Of a stretch of 64,000 nt of DNA, positions 23,632 through 34,544 are shown in pieces. Position 1 is the stretch's first letter. Every line of letters begins with the position of its first letter. Origin of the DNA: Pyrrhosoma nymphula. Its lineage: Eukaryota; Arthropoda; Insecta; Odonata; Coenagrionidae. Position numbers and translations under genes: made by a program. The notes beneath the pieces were generated by a model, which was not told where the DNA came from, ran no database searches, and saw nothing but the letters and a program-made list of their open reading frames with translations. Location of the stretch: the NCBI GenBank assembly GCA_963573305.1, contig OY754329.1, positions 48,566,417-48,630,416 on the forward strand, written 5' to 3'.

Positions 23632-23947
23632 TCATGGAAGGTTATTCGGGTTTGCCACCGGGTCACTTCTATCATTGCTGCCGACGTTTCGGACCTCGAG
23701 TCGAGATTCATCCTCAGGGCTGATGCTGAATGGATGGGAATGGTTAGAATATATAGTCATAATTTTGGTGTCAGGTCGTTAATAATTGGTCGGTTGGTTA
23801 ACGACCTGACACCAAAATTATGACAACATATTCTAGCCATTCCCACCCATTCAGCATCAGCCCTGAGGATGGATCTCGAGTCGAGGTCCGAAACGTCGGC
23901 AGCAATGATAGAAGTGACCCGGTAGCCAATCCGAATAACCTTTCATG
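23632..23947. mobile_element. Penelope-like 316-bp inverted repeat with two facing hammerhead-like cores
   Basis: Arms of about 150 bp are separated by roughly 15 bp around 23783-23797. The plus-strand core (23863-23897) reads CTGAGGA, stem II GGATCTCG-AGT-CGAGGTCC (8 bp, one wobble), GAAA, CGTC, with the ACGT palindrome as minimal stem III and a GTC cleavage triplet. The flanks CAGCC and GGCAG can form part of stem I. The minus-strand core (23693-23717) is the same with a weaker stem II. This is the best-preserved hammerhead candidate of the window. It starts 38 bp after the (TA)n tract. Confidence 0.75.
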
Positions 23948-23948
23948 A

Positions 23949-24035
23949 TATATACCACTGGCTATGATTTTAATGCTTGTACCTGATGCTAGGTGAACCA
24001 GTAAAAACTCTATGGATTGAAACATAGTTGGTATT
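23949..24035 (+). repeat. Right arm of the 40-bp inverted repeat with a decayed hammerhead-like core
   Basis: Positions 23949-23988 are the exact complement of 18258-18297. Beyond it the core is decayed: CTGATGC, a 30-bp spacer, then GAAACATAGTTGGTA, which aligns with GAAACTAGTTGTACC of the left arm. Confidence 0.6.
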
Positions 24036-24480
24036 ACCATTATTCTTTCTTGATGGTTAAAATAAAAAAAAACTTGGCTTATTCTCCGACTAAATCGATA
24101 CAATCCGTGATAAATGTTGAATGCCAACATGTCACTCTGTATGGAAACCGGTTGCGGTTGAGTAAATACCTTTGTGGAACAAGCATATTTGAACCAACCC
24201 GTAATATTCGACTATAAAACGAAGAAATTTTCCATTTGCGACTTCCATTAACCTTTTCCTTTTTGCAAGGAGAGCAAGGGAGCACGTTCTACATACCCAC
24301 AATCCGCTTAAGTTGTGAAAAATGATTTGAAAGTTCTTCTACGGATATTTGTACCGTTAGCGACAAGCGTTGACTAGTAAAATTGAATGGAGAGTGTAAA
24401 CGTGAGCCATCGAGCACGTTGTACGCAAGATTCATAATAGCAATTACTTTTGCAAGGTTTTCTTAGTGGTATTCCATCAT

Positions 24481-24717
24481 AAGAGGGAGAAAAAGGCAAC
24501 TTTTACAAATACCACTGAATATTTATTGAAACTCGACCCGGGTTTCGACGTGGGTTCACTTCATCATCAGGAAAAAATATAAAATAAATATAAATTAAGG
24601 CTTGCGCTTCTTTTATATTTTTGCCTGATGATGATGATGTGAACCCACGTCGAAACCCGGGTCGAGTTTCAATAAGTATTCAGTGGTATTTGTAAAAGTT
24701 GCCTTTTTCTCCCTCTT
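24481..24717. mobile_element. Penelope-like inverted repeat with two facing hammerhead-like cores
   Basis: Arms begin AAGAGGGAGAAAAAGGCAAC and are nearly perfect for about 90 bp. The plus core (24625-24663) reads CTGATGA, TGAT, GATGTG-AACC-CACGTC, GAAA, CCCGGGTC. The minus core (24535-24570) reads CTGATGA, TGAAGTG-AACC-CACGTC, GAAA, CCCGGGTC. Stem III would be the palindrome ACCCGGGT with no loop, suited to a dimeric hammerhead. The spacer is AT-rich and about 50 bp. Confidence 0.75.
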
Positions 24718-24724
24718 AAGATTC

Positions 24725-25320
24725 GTAATGTTTGCACCACTTCGTGCGAAACATGTGGCAAAAATTGTTACTAAACTGTATTGAGGAAAATTTTTACTGC
24801 AAACAACAGTTGAGTATTCGCAACAGTAAATATGGCGGTAAAATGCTCTGTAAAAATCCATTTACATGCCTCCATTGGCCATCCAAAAAATCACTACACC
24901 GCTGAGGATTTTCCGTGACGGATGTCCGGCGTTGGCGCTCGGGAAGCGGGCGTAGGGAACAGACACTTATGGCGCACGAGAAGGTATGCCATTCCGTGAG
25001 GAGAATCCGAGGGAGGGATGGAGTGAGGGCGGGAGGGGGGAGTAGGGTGTGAGTAGGAGGTGGGGAGGGGAAGAAAGGGAGTGAAAGTTGCGAGAAAAAG
25101 GGGGAAGGAAGATAAAATGGGAGGAGAGAGAGAGATTGTCAGGAGTACTTAAAAACAATGAGGAAAACAGAGCCACACGGAAAGATAAAACAAGGAAGCC
25201 TTTAAAATGTGCCATCAGCCAAAAATGAAGTTTCATCGGTGAAAACTACGAAAAAAGAGGCTTTGGAAGCTTTCCATTCGATGAGTTGAAGCTAGCGCTG
25301 CTCGGAACACATCGGTGCAC
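24725..25320. other. No gene recognised; G-rich purine tract
   Basis: 25005-25140 is a G/A-rich run on the plus strand (GGGCGGGAGGGGGGAG and similar) with G-quadruplex potential. The opposite open frame 24967-25236 is a Ser/Pro/Leu artefact of that composition. Confidence 0.5.
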
Positions 25321-25332
25321 TTCAGCATGCTC

Positions 25333-26532
25333 TAGGGATGGACGATTACGATACCGATTAATTCGATGATCGATTATTTTTCTCGATAAATCGAAAATCT
25401 GGAATCAATTAATGCAACAGCCGATATCGATTATGTATACCCGATTAATTTGACCGATTATCGATTAATTCGGATTTTTGTGTCTGGTGAGCTGTTGTGG
25501 TGAGAGGGCGGTTCACGTTTGTCTAAACAGGTAAAGTAACCGCGATCATTGATTTTTCTCTTGGTATAGTACTAGGTTATTTCATTTCTCTGACATTTAC
25601 TTCGATTTTCAATTTCAGAGAATCAATCTGATATAGCTTCCGCAAGGAGACAGGCTAGCGGAACAGGTGAAGAAGTTCGTTTTGTCGGAGCTGAATCGTC
25701 GGTTCGATCCTATTGATTCCAGAAAGCACTATGCAATCGCTGGACCCACGGTTCAAAAAACTGAACTTCAAGAGCCTGATCGCTGTAGCCAATGCCATGA
25801 GCACCGTCATCGCTGTGATGTTTCGCGAGGAGGATCAGGTGAACGTCCTACAGATATTTTTACACGCTGAGCGTGATGTAGTACCATCAGATGACCTCTG
25901 GAGCTTTCATAACACTGAAGCAGCATCACAAAGAACCCTGTACCATGAAGATGTCGCCGGTGGGACACCATTTGAGTTATGGCAATTCCTCAACCGACCT
26001 TCGTTGACCGCTATTTGAAACCTTTGTGGGAGTCGATGAAAGCTGAATACCCTCTCTTAAATCAGGTAGCCAGGAAGTACCTGCCAGGAGTAGCAACATC
26101 AGTTCCATCAGAGACTCTTTTCCGAGATGAGACTAATTCAATCTGATCTGAGAAGCCGCCTTTCCTGTTGGTACCCACTTACCAAAATTGCAATTTTTCG
26201 CTTCACTTCCTGTAAATATTTGGCAATCGTCCAAAATTTACATAAAATAAAATTTTGAAATTTTTCACGCTCTGTTCCCTGACACGCCTCCTGGAAGTTT
26301 ATCTTGATTTTACAATTTGTACTCATGATAACATTAACCTTATAAAATATAAAAGAAATTATTTTACTTTATTTATGGAGGGACCATGACTTCGCAAGAT
26401 ATGTTTTGTATGTTGTCATAATCGAATCGATGCATCGATTTATAAAAGCAATTAATCGGGCGTGATTAATCGGCTGCTTGCAATTAATTGATTTTCAAAA
26501 ATCGATTATTTTTTTATAATCGCCCATCCCTA
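25333..26532 (+). mobile_element. hAT DNA transposon, 1.2 kb, with TIRs and 8-bp target duplication
   Basis: The left end TAGGGATGGACGATTA and right end TAATCGCCCATCCCTA are inverted with one mismatch. The flanking 8-mers GCATGCTC (25325-25332) and GCATGCAC (26533-26540) differ at one base, as expected for an old hAT target duplication. Subterminal regions on both sides are full of CGATTAAT-type repeats. Inside lies a piece of the transposase C-terminus. The element is too short for a full hAT transposase, so it is an internally deleted, non-autonomous copy. Confidence 0.85.
25660..26150 (+). pseudogene. hAT transposase C-terminal fragment
   Basis: The plus strand reads KKFVLSELNRRFDPIDSRKH, then after a shift SLDPRFKKLNFKSL, the LDPRFK motif that marks hAT transposases. 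It continues VIAVMFREEDQ and, across a stop, LLNQVARKYLPGVATSVPSE, matching the hAT dimerisation block (KVARKYL..PATSVPSERLFS), ending TLFRDE. The BED finger and the first catalytic Asp are not present. At least two frameshifts interrupt it. Confidence 0.88.
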
Positions 26533-26883
26533 GCATGCACCACCGACGATTAATTGAACGATCAGCGCAGGCGTTTCGCCTTTGAACGTGAACATTCGTT
26601 GGGAGAGTTGCCGGCAGGTAGCATCCTGTAGGTACTGTACTAGCCATGGCCTAATACTCTGTGAACAGGGAACCCATGCATTCAAGTTACATCCTTAAAA
26701 AGATAAGCTTTTAATCGCACATTCATGAAAAACTCAGAATTATCCATGAGTCGTGATGCCGTGAAGGTGCCGCACTTTTACTAGAGCTTTACATTCTCAA
26801 TTTTCAAGGGAAGCCATCATGCATTCGAAGAGTACCTGCTGAAATATACAAAATCCTAAGAAAATACCCCGGGTTTGAGTCCA

Positions 26884-27794
26884 GGGGGGTTATTTTGTAA
26901 TCTCACTTTATTGAGAATACGTCATAGAATCTCACTTTTTCGTAGTTCAACTCCCTCACCCAGGCGGCGTGACCATCTTCGGATCTCAAGCGGTGAACTG
27001 CCGGTCATGTGCTGGTCTTTTAGACGATTCATCCGCTCTGATCCGTATCTTTCGACTCTTGATCCGTTTCATTATCTCCGCCTGCCATTAGTTCCATCTC
27101 ACCTGTCATAAAGAACGTGACATGGAGCCACCATCGTTTCCACTTGAAGCTTGAGTCGGAAAATAAACAAGGGCGCGAAAGATACAAACTATTTCAAATC
27201 TTATTGTTGTAATTTGCTAAACGTGAAGAACTTCAGGATTTTCAACTCCAATATATTGGGCACTTGAAGGTATGCTTTGTTTCAAATGCTTATGTTATTA
27301 TTAGCTTGAATTATCTGTGTATATATTTCGTATCAATATTTCCCAAACAATGTTGCTGATACCTTAGTTTTCGTGTGCCTATCCGCCAGTGTATGGAGAA
27401 TGGAATTCAGTTATTTATACCATAATTTCATAATTTTAACAAATATTGCCTTAAAATCTACGTTCTTGGCAGATATTTCCCGTGCTTGTGAATCGAACAC
27501 TAATTAGGTGCACTTAATATTTTTTAAATATTGAGTGATCGCTTACATGTCGCTTGTAGTTTTGACTGTATTTATATTTTCGTGGTATGTACAGTGTAAG
27601 ATATCTTCCGTAAGATGTGTAGCAATCTGGGTATTCGCTAGTCTCGGCATCTTTTATTTGATATAAGGTAACTGAAGCTTCGACAATTCACGAACCGTTC
27701 TTGAGCCGATCATGAAGAGAGGGAAACGGATCTCCAAACGGATCGCCTTTCCACTAAGAGTCACTAAAAAGGTGAGATTACAAAATAACCCCCC
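26884..27794. mobile_element. Unclassified 911-bp element with GGGGGGTTATTTTGTAATC TIRs
   Basis: The left end GGGGGGTTATTTTGTAATCT followed by CAC is matched perfectly in inverse at the right end. Homology is weaker beyond 23 bp, though GATCCGTTT occurs in both subterminal regions. There is no transposase signature inside, and no convincing target duplication next to GTCCA (left) or AGAGA (right). It is probably a non-autonomous DNA transposon. Confidence 0.65.
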
Positions 27795-27799
27795 AGAGA

Positions 27800-28190
27800 C
27801 GTTTTTCTCTTCTAGTGCAAATAATTGGGAAAATATGATATTCTCCGCGTACGGTAATTTTCTTTTGCTCAATAAATTATGAAAAAACCGAGACATAAGA
27901 ACGAAGAGGGACTTGGGTGGTGCAACGTATTCATCCATACAGCCCGTTATAATCTAAGTCCGTGGTACAGCCGTAACTAACGTCGTTGTCAGGTGCCTCC
28001 GCTGTAAGACATGTAGCAGTCACCTCCAGACATGTTCATCTTTGACCTATAGCGTATAAATAAGAGGGATGTCAAAATAAGGAATTTCGAAGGAACTAAG
28101 CGGTAAGCTGAAAAGATAAGCAATTGGAGAGCTGTAGCAAGTCACTCTTTGGACTAATTTCAAGCATTAAACTTTAACGGTTATAATCCG
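27800..28190. other. No gene recognised
   Basis: No coding or structured feature was seen. Confidence 0.5.
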
Positions 28191-28199
28191 CTATGGAGG

Positions 28200-28405
28200 A
28201 ATGCATGAAATTTACGATGGAAAAAATCATTCGTCTGGACTGGGATTTGACGCCAGATCTCCCGATTGAAACCCCCATAAACTAATAGTGGACGAGGAGG
28301 TCTGCTTAACATAAATGGCAAAAGCATCCGGCGTGGAATTTGTCTATCTGGGTTCGAAACCCAGTCCACGTGAATGGCGTGTCTCACCGTGAATTTCACA
28401 CACTC
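28200..28405. repeat. Head-to-head tRNA-derived SINE pair
   Basis: The minus-strand copy (28200-28260) has the B-box region ATCTGGCGTCAAATCCCAGT then CCAGACGAATGATTTTTT. The plus-strand copy (28295-28405) has GCTTAACATAAATGGCAAAA (A-box side) and ATCTGGGTTCGAAACCCAGT then CCACGTGAATGG. The two 3' bodies align to each other as an imperfect palindrome. Confidence 0.65.
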
Positions 28406-28599
28406 TTAGGACTGATGACTGCTGATGACAATGATACTATGATCCTTAACCGTTTACAAATTGCAAGCTCCACGTACTTATTTCATATTGAAAATAATAA
28501 CAGAACGAATTTCGCGCGACGGCCATACTGGGTGAATGAATCATGCTTTTTTCCAGGAAAACATAAAAGAAAACGGGCTTCGGGCACTCTTGTGGTCCA

Positions 28600-28930
28600 T
28601 GGCGCCATATATTTTCCTTTCTTCATTCCGTGGAGGAGACTGATTGGAGAAGAAGGGAGAGGAGAATAAAGAAGGGAGGGGAGGTAGGGTGGGGGAGGAG
28701 TGTGGAGGGGGGGGGGAGGGGAGAAGAGTTCGAACGCACTCGACGGCGCGTGGAGTCGGCCAAGCCCAAGAGCTCTTACGGATTCAGTCGCTCTTGGTAT
28801 TCCGGCGCAGTAGGAACGGACCCTCCGCGCTCGCTATCAAAGCAGAAGTATCAGTGTTCAGTATCAGTTAACCAAGGGAAAGGAACGTTAAAGCGCGAGC
28901 CCCTGTGCGGCAGTTTGGAGTAAGGGATTG
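28600..28930 (+). other. GC-rich, CpG-containing block; possible host promoter region
   Basis: A purine-rich run (28640-28735, G-quadruplex-prone) is followed by a CpG-containing stretch up to 28920. TCAGTT-type initiator-like words occur at 28859-28869. No gene was connected to it and open frames 28630-28923 lack domains. This is a compositional observation only. Confidence 0.25.
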
Positions 28931-28934
28931 TCCC

Positions 28935-31900
28935 ATTGTAAACCAGCTATTCTTCACTCGATAGTATCTCATTCATCAGTCAGGATGAGCACAGGTATGT
29001 TCCCCCCCATACTTTCCACCGATGATCGGTTATATTCTCACCACGAAAACTCAACTGCGGATGCAAAAACTCCCAAATTTGTTTTTTTTTCTTATAATTT
29101 AACATTTTATTTCGAGATTCTGTTACTTTTTTGTACATAGAAATTTCAATTTTTTTCTCACTGGTTTTCCGTTGTACTCCCCCAAGGAAAATTCACCGAC
29201 GGATATTACAACTCCCCAATTGTTTTTATCTTTTTTATTTACGTGATTAAGTTATTTTTTATTTTGAAAAGACCCTTTAAAAACAAAAAATCGCTTCACC
29301 AAAAAATTGGTGGGTTTTTGTCATATAAATCGCTTCACAGAAGAGCAGTGATGGGCTATTGTCATAATTTCCTATAATTTGGTACGCTTTTAGAGATGAA
29401 ATTCCTCAACAAGACAATGGGACCAAAAAGCATCTCTCTTATTCAATAGGCAAAATCACGAGGGAATTTAATTCGAAATTTAAGTAAACTTTGTCAGGCG
29501 TTGCTATGAAACTCGCATAGTGGTATTGGAATAATGAAAAGGAAAAATTGGTTCACTTCCAAAAGACTATTGTATATGCACAATGTGATTCCCTAGGTTA
29601 AGCGTCTTCAGTTAATGCGTCAGCAGTACATAGCTGAGGTCATTTATTCTATCAAGGATTGTAGTGCAGAATGTTTATAATCATTATTATTCTACTAAAT
29701 GTAAACAAAAAAATAAGAATCTATGGGTAGGATACTTTGGGAAATGAATGACGGGTAAAGGGAAACCTGGTTTCGTCATTGGCCTGTTTTAACGAAAGGC
29801 GCCAAGAGTGCCTACATTTCTACACGCCATCTGCCGGATGGATTGCTGCAGTTAGCGCAGCATCAACTAGTAGAGAACGGGATTAGATTAAAAAATCTCC
29901 ACTACTTTCGATCATACGACATAGACCCTAACCTAGACCATCGGGATTAGAAGGCAGAACTCGAGAGACAACAACACCACTCTTGTAGTTGAGTACTTAT
30001 ACCCTAAAGTTCCGTCCGTTGACGAAACCGGTTGTGTAAATTTTTGTAGCGAATCGTTGAGTTTTACGAAGTTGTTTCAGTTCTCCTTTCAGGAATTCGA
30101 TTTTTGTTCGTTTTTCGCATTTGCTAGGAAGCGTTCCGCAAATGCCTGATTAAGTCAGTCGAGGACGTGATAAATATATCCCGGCCGCCAAATCGGCATG
30201 ATAGAAACTCAGCGGTTGAACGAGAACATGTTTAATCCGAAGTAGAGCATGATCGAGTATTTTGTTTTTAAGCGCTCAAGCTGTTGAGACAGAAATCGCA
30301 AAGAAACTCGAGTAAAATCCATTGCCATGGCGCATAGCGTTCATCCCCGAAGAAGAGCACGAAGCGGGGCGACCTTCGGATTTGTTGTCTGGCCACTGAG
30401 CGAGCCGGGACCAACAAGATGGATACCATGAAACAATTGGCCGGGGGACTACATACAGAAAAGCACCAGATGGCCTCTTCAGCAGGCAGAATGATATATT
30501 TCGTTATCCGGTTGGTAATGCAGATTAGTTATGTTACATAATGAACATGCACGGCGATAGGAAACGAGTGAACTTTTTTATTTGGTCGATTACGTTACAA
30601 AAGGCTATTTACTGATCGGAAAGTAGAATTTTTCCGATCCCAACGAATAACAGTTTTCGCCATTCTATCTGAATGCCTATGCACATTAATACTTTCCGCC
30701 GTCCTGGATATCAACGATCAACCTACATCGAAATATAAATATCGCCAACCTCCGACTTCCTAGTGATGCCTCAACCCCGCACTACTTCTCTGACTGACAG
30801 AAGCGACAACATAAGAACTATAAACTGTCCAAATTCCATCTACCCACGTACATTTCATGACTGCAAAAAACATTGAGAAAATCAATCCATAGAAACACAT
30901 CACAACAATCCCTTTCCTCTCCGAATTCCTTTTCCCTAGTCCCACTCTTCTTCATGTGTAGGGTACTAACACCCCCTTCCAAACGTCCTTTCGGGGATTC
31001 GCATGGTAGTATATAGACGTGCATAGGAAGGATAGGTAAATTAACTTACACTCAATTCCAATCATGTAGAGGATCATCTGATGTGTGGGGATATGTTTAT
31101 GGAAGGCAGGGTCACGAAACCATCTTGTTTGCGAGAGTTATTGGTGGCTATTTTGAAGAAGGGAAATTAAGGATGCGCTGACAAGCGGAATAGACGGGAC
31201 TCATGAGGGGAGGAGAGGGTTGAAGATCTTTGGAGGCTATGATAGAATTGACAGGTCCAATTTTTTGATAGCCTATTTTGAGCCCACTCGACGCCAGAAA
31301 CGCTTGGTTTTTGGCGCATGGTGCTTGTGTGCATACATCTTCAACGGTTTGTCACGAGAGCTCAAATAAATTGAAATAAAAACAGTTGAGAATATTTTTC
31401 CAAAACAATTTTTCATAATTTCATTAGGTCACCGAGGATCTTAAAATAAGTAGTAATACTATATTAAATACGTTAATTATAACTAAATTACGTTAAAGCT
31501 TCGTTATGATTTTAAACATGGGTTGCTTACCTGCTATTAGAAAGGTGGATACAGCTGAAAAATTAAGATGAAGAATGTACTTCGATTTTAAAAACGAAAT
31601 CAACTCGATACGTGAATAAGGCTATCTCACATCCGCGGAAAAAAACGAAGCGAAATTTGCACTGTAGAAACTACTTATCTAATGTGCTGGGTAAACGCGC
31701 TAGACGTTCGCGTCTCTAAAATTCACATACATATTTTACCATGTTGTTGCGAACAACTTAGCAAGGAAATGTCAGTAGCATGCGAGAGCCTTGCCCGAAT
31801 CAACCGCATTGTGGAATACGATGAGTAAAACTTGGATGCGTCTCATCGCAGGATTTGCATTTTATGAATCCCAACAATGAAATTATTCTACATTCTAATG

Positions 31901-33540
31901 AAAATGATGAAATGAAATTAGGAACAAAATCTACTCTCTTCCGAATGCATTGTAAAAGGAGACAGTTTCCATTAGGTGGCCAAGAACACCAGGTGATACG
32001 TAATTGACATGTTAATGAAATATTGTACGTGTTAATGAAAAATTTCTCAAGTACACTTATTGAAAGCTGATTGTGATACTATTGATCAAAATGTTTTTTA
32101 AAAATCTATCACAAAGAAATCAACGAACGGAAAAATTCGCTGTTAATTCTACTTCTGAACAGAAGTTCTTGTGATTTTCCCATCCGTGAAGTGAGACAAA
32201 TAGTTAGCAAAATTTGCTAATCTTTCTTTCCTAAATTATAATATTTTAACGCGGAAGACGTGAATGATACGTAGATAAAGAGTCCAATGTTTGCACCGAA
32301 AATTCAAAAACCTAAGTAAGCCCAGCGAAGTTCTAACAATTCAAAGTTATTTTTAGGATAGTAAAATTGAAGTTTTGTGATATGGTATTTCGTAAGGAGT
32401 ATACTATTTATGGTTGGGTAGGTGGGGCAATATACGCTCTAGTTCTCAAAACTTCAAACTTCTCCTTCCTACAACCATATTTTTCTTCAGCTTCTGATAT
32501 GTCATCGACGAAAAAATAGACAAAATAATTCTCAAGCTGCCCCAAATAGCGTCATCCAAGCACAGGAAAGCTGGGTGGTGTTGTGGAATCATTGTCAATG
32601 ACCCCAAACGATTTGTCAACCCCATAATGGTCATGAAACTTGTCTGTTATCTGCTTTGCTTTCTGTGTCCAAGATTGTTTAACCTGTTTTTCTCACCTGT
32701 ACCAAGATTGTTGGTTTACTCGTCGAGCGATCTCTCTCACTATTCTCGGAGGTTGGAGAGGATAAGGTTCCCAAATTTCAAATTTCCCTTTTATTTGTCG
32801 TAGCGAGGCACAGCCCCAAGCGACGGGGAAGAATGTAATAAATTCGGCATGACTTCTGGGATTTCGTCATTCGTGTCATTTCTTACGTTAGTGCAACCCG
32901 GTTCATCGCGTGCGAGAGTAGCTAAGGACGCGTGTAAACCTCCCAAGAATAGAGGGCGGAACGTCTGGCGCGGATTATTGATGTAAATAAATCCTTTGTT
33001 TTCACGCTTCAAAAACCTCTTGAATGTTATTATTTGAGAGATCTGTGAGATCCTACATAAGCCAGTCTTAACTGTCGCGAGGGTGCATAACAATAGGTGC
33101 ACGGCACGGCAACTAAAAAGGAGAATATTTTCACCCGGAAGATCGTTTTCCAGTACTGTAATTCGAGAAAATTTAAGAGAAGAAACATGCGAATTCTGAA
33201 GTTCTTAGCACGCAAGCTAGTTCATGTTTACTTTTCTCCGAAGCTTAATGGATGGAATAGGTCACCGGTGCTTGCGATAGTCGAGTAGATAATTCTTGAA
33301 GTGTCTTTGAATAGGTATAAATTTGAATGGCGATATTCGCCGTTGAAGCCATCGATTGGGAAGATAGTACCACTCGGGGAAAATGCGCTCACTTAGGCAG
33401 TGACATTGAAAACCCCTTGGTCGCTATCCTACCACCTGAGAAAACAGGAGATGTTGAGCGAATGCACACGATGCTAATTGCCGCAGATGCGAGTTGCGAG
33501 GAAGACAAGCGAAGGCCGTCCATTATGCAGCATAATATCC
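28935..33540. other. Long stretch with no gene recognised
   Basis: AT-rich intergenic sequence. Short open frames, including 33327-33605 (92 codons), carry no recognisable motif. No TIR pairs or pol III boxes were identified with confidence. Confidence 0.45.
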
Positions 33541-33544
33541 CGCA

Positions 33545-34500
33545 AGCCGCCGCATGGTGCCAAAGTCGATTTTTGGTAAAATTGTCAAATGTGTCTGAAA
33601 CTTGACATGGGAATGCGTCTTGACATGCCCTTTGCAAGTAATTAGTAAAAACCTGGACTTTACCAATAGTTGGCTGGTAACACGGCGCCAAATTCGGATG
33701 TTTGTGAAACTTGCTGTTTTTCGACTGTACCTAGCTTCTAAACTAGAAGTCGGATCTCGAATCTGTTGGGCGTTTTCTTTAGATCTCATTCAGGCCTACA
33801 ACTTTATTTTATTCGCTGTTTTCCATTCCTTTTAGTTCTCTGGTAACATGGTGTCAAAGTCGGATTTTCGTGAAACTCGTTGTTTTTCGACTGTAGCCTC
33901 CAAACTACTGTAGAAGTCGTATCTCGAATCTGTTGGGCGGTTTTTTTTTAGATTATATGCAGGCCTACAATTATCTGCTATCTGTTTTTTCATCCCTCGA
34001 GTTCTCTGGGAACATGGTGCCAAAGTGAATTCGTGAAACTCTCTCATGTTTCTTTCCCTTACGCCCTTACTCCTGTAGGTACGACCTTGAAAGTCGGCAG
34101 GGGAATGCGCCTTGACATGATCTTTACGCATAATTAGCGAAAACCCGGATTCTCTTGTAGTTCTATGGCAACATGGTACCAAAGTGATTTTTTCGAATAT
34201 TTCTTTCCCTCACGTCTCCTAGCTGCTAAACTATGAGTCTGATCTCGAATCTGTTGGCCGGATTTTTTTAGATCTCATAAAGTCCTAACATTTCTGCCAA
34301 TCATTTCTCTCTTACTGTTCGCTTGAAACATTGCGCCAAATGTGGATTTTTCTGTTTTTCCACTGTAGCTTCTTCACTAGCAGTCGGGTCTCAAATCTGT
34401 TACGTGTTTTTTTATATCTCATTGAGGCCTACAACTTTATACCTATCCTTACTCTCTATCACTTATAGTTCGCTGGCAACATGGTGCCAAAGTCAACTTA
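33545..34500 (+). repeat. Diverged satellite-like array, unit about 150-167 bp
   Basis: The anchor CATGGTGCCAAA or a variant recurs at 33553, 33684, 33848, 34015, 34174, 34330 and 34480, with spacings of 131, 164, 167, 159, 156 and 150. Between anchors the order is conserved: GTGAAACT..GTTTTTC, GTAGAAGTCG, TCTCGAATCTGTTGGGCG, TTTTTTTAGATCTCAT, AGGCCTACAA. The open frames across 33389-34721 are by-products. Confidence 0.8.
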
Positions 34501-34521
34501 TCTTGAACACACACAGACGTT

Positions 34522-34536
34522 GGGGGCGAAGCCCCC
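34522..34536. repeat. Perfect hairpin GGGGGC-GAA-GCCCCC
   Basis: A 6-bp GC stem with a GAA triloop sits right after the satellite array. It resembles the GAGGC-GAA-GCCTC hairpin of the LINE 3' tails. Confidence 0.6.
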
Positions 34537-34544
34537 AATTGAGC

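Noticed and set aside
23478..23723. Open frames with long Ile-Tyr runs
   Set aside because: They are translations of the (TA)n microsatellite.
24967..25236. 89-codon Ser/Pro/Leu ORF
   Set aside because: It is the complement of a purine-rich tract; composition alone explains the open frame.
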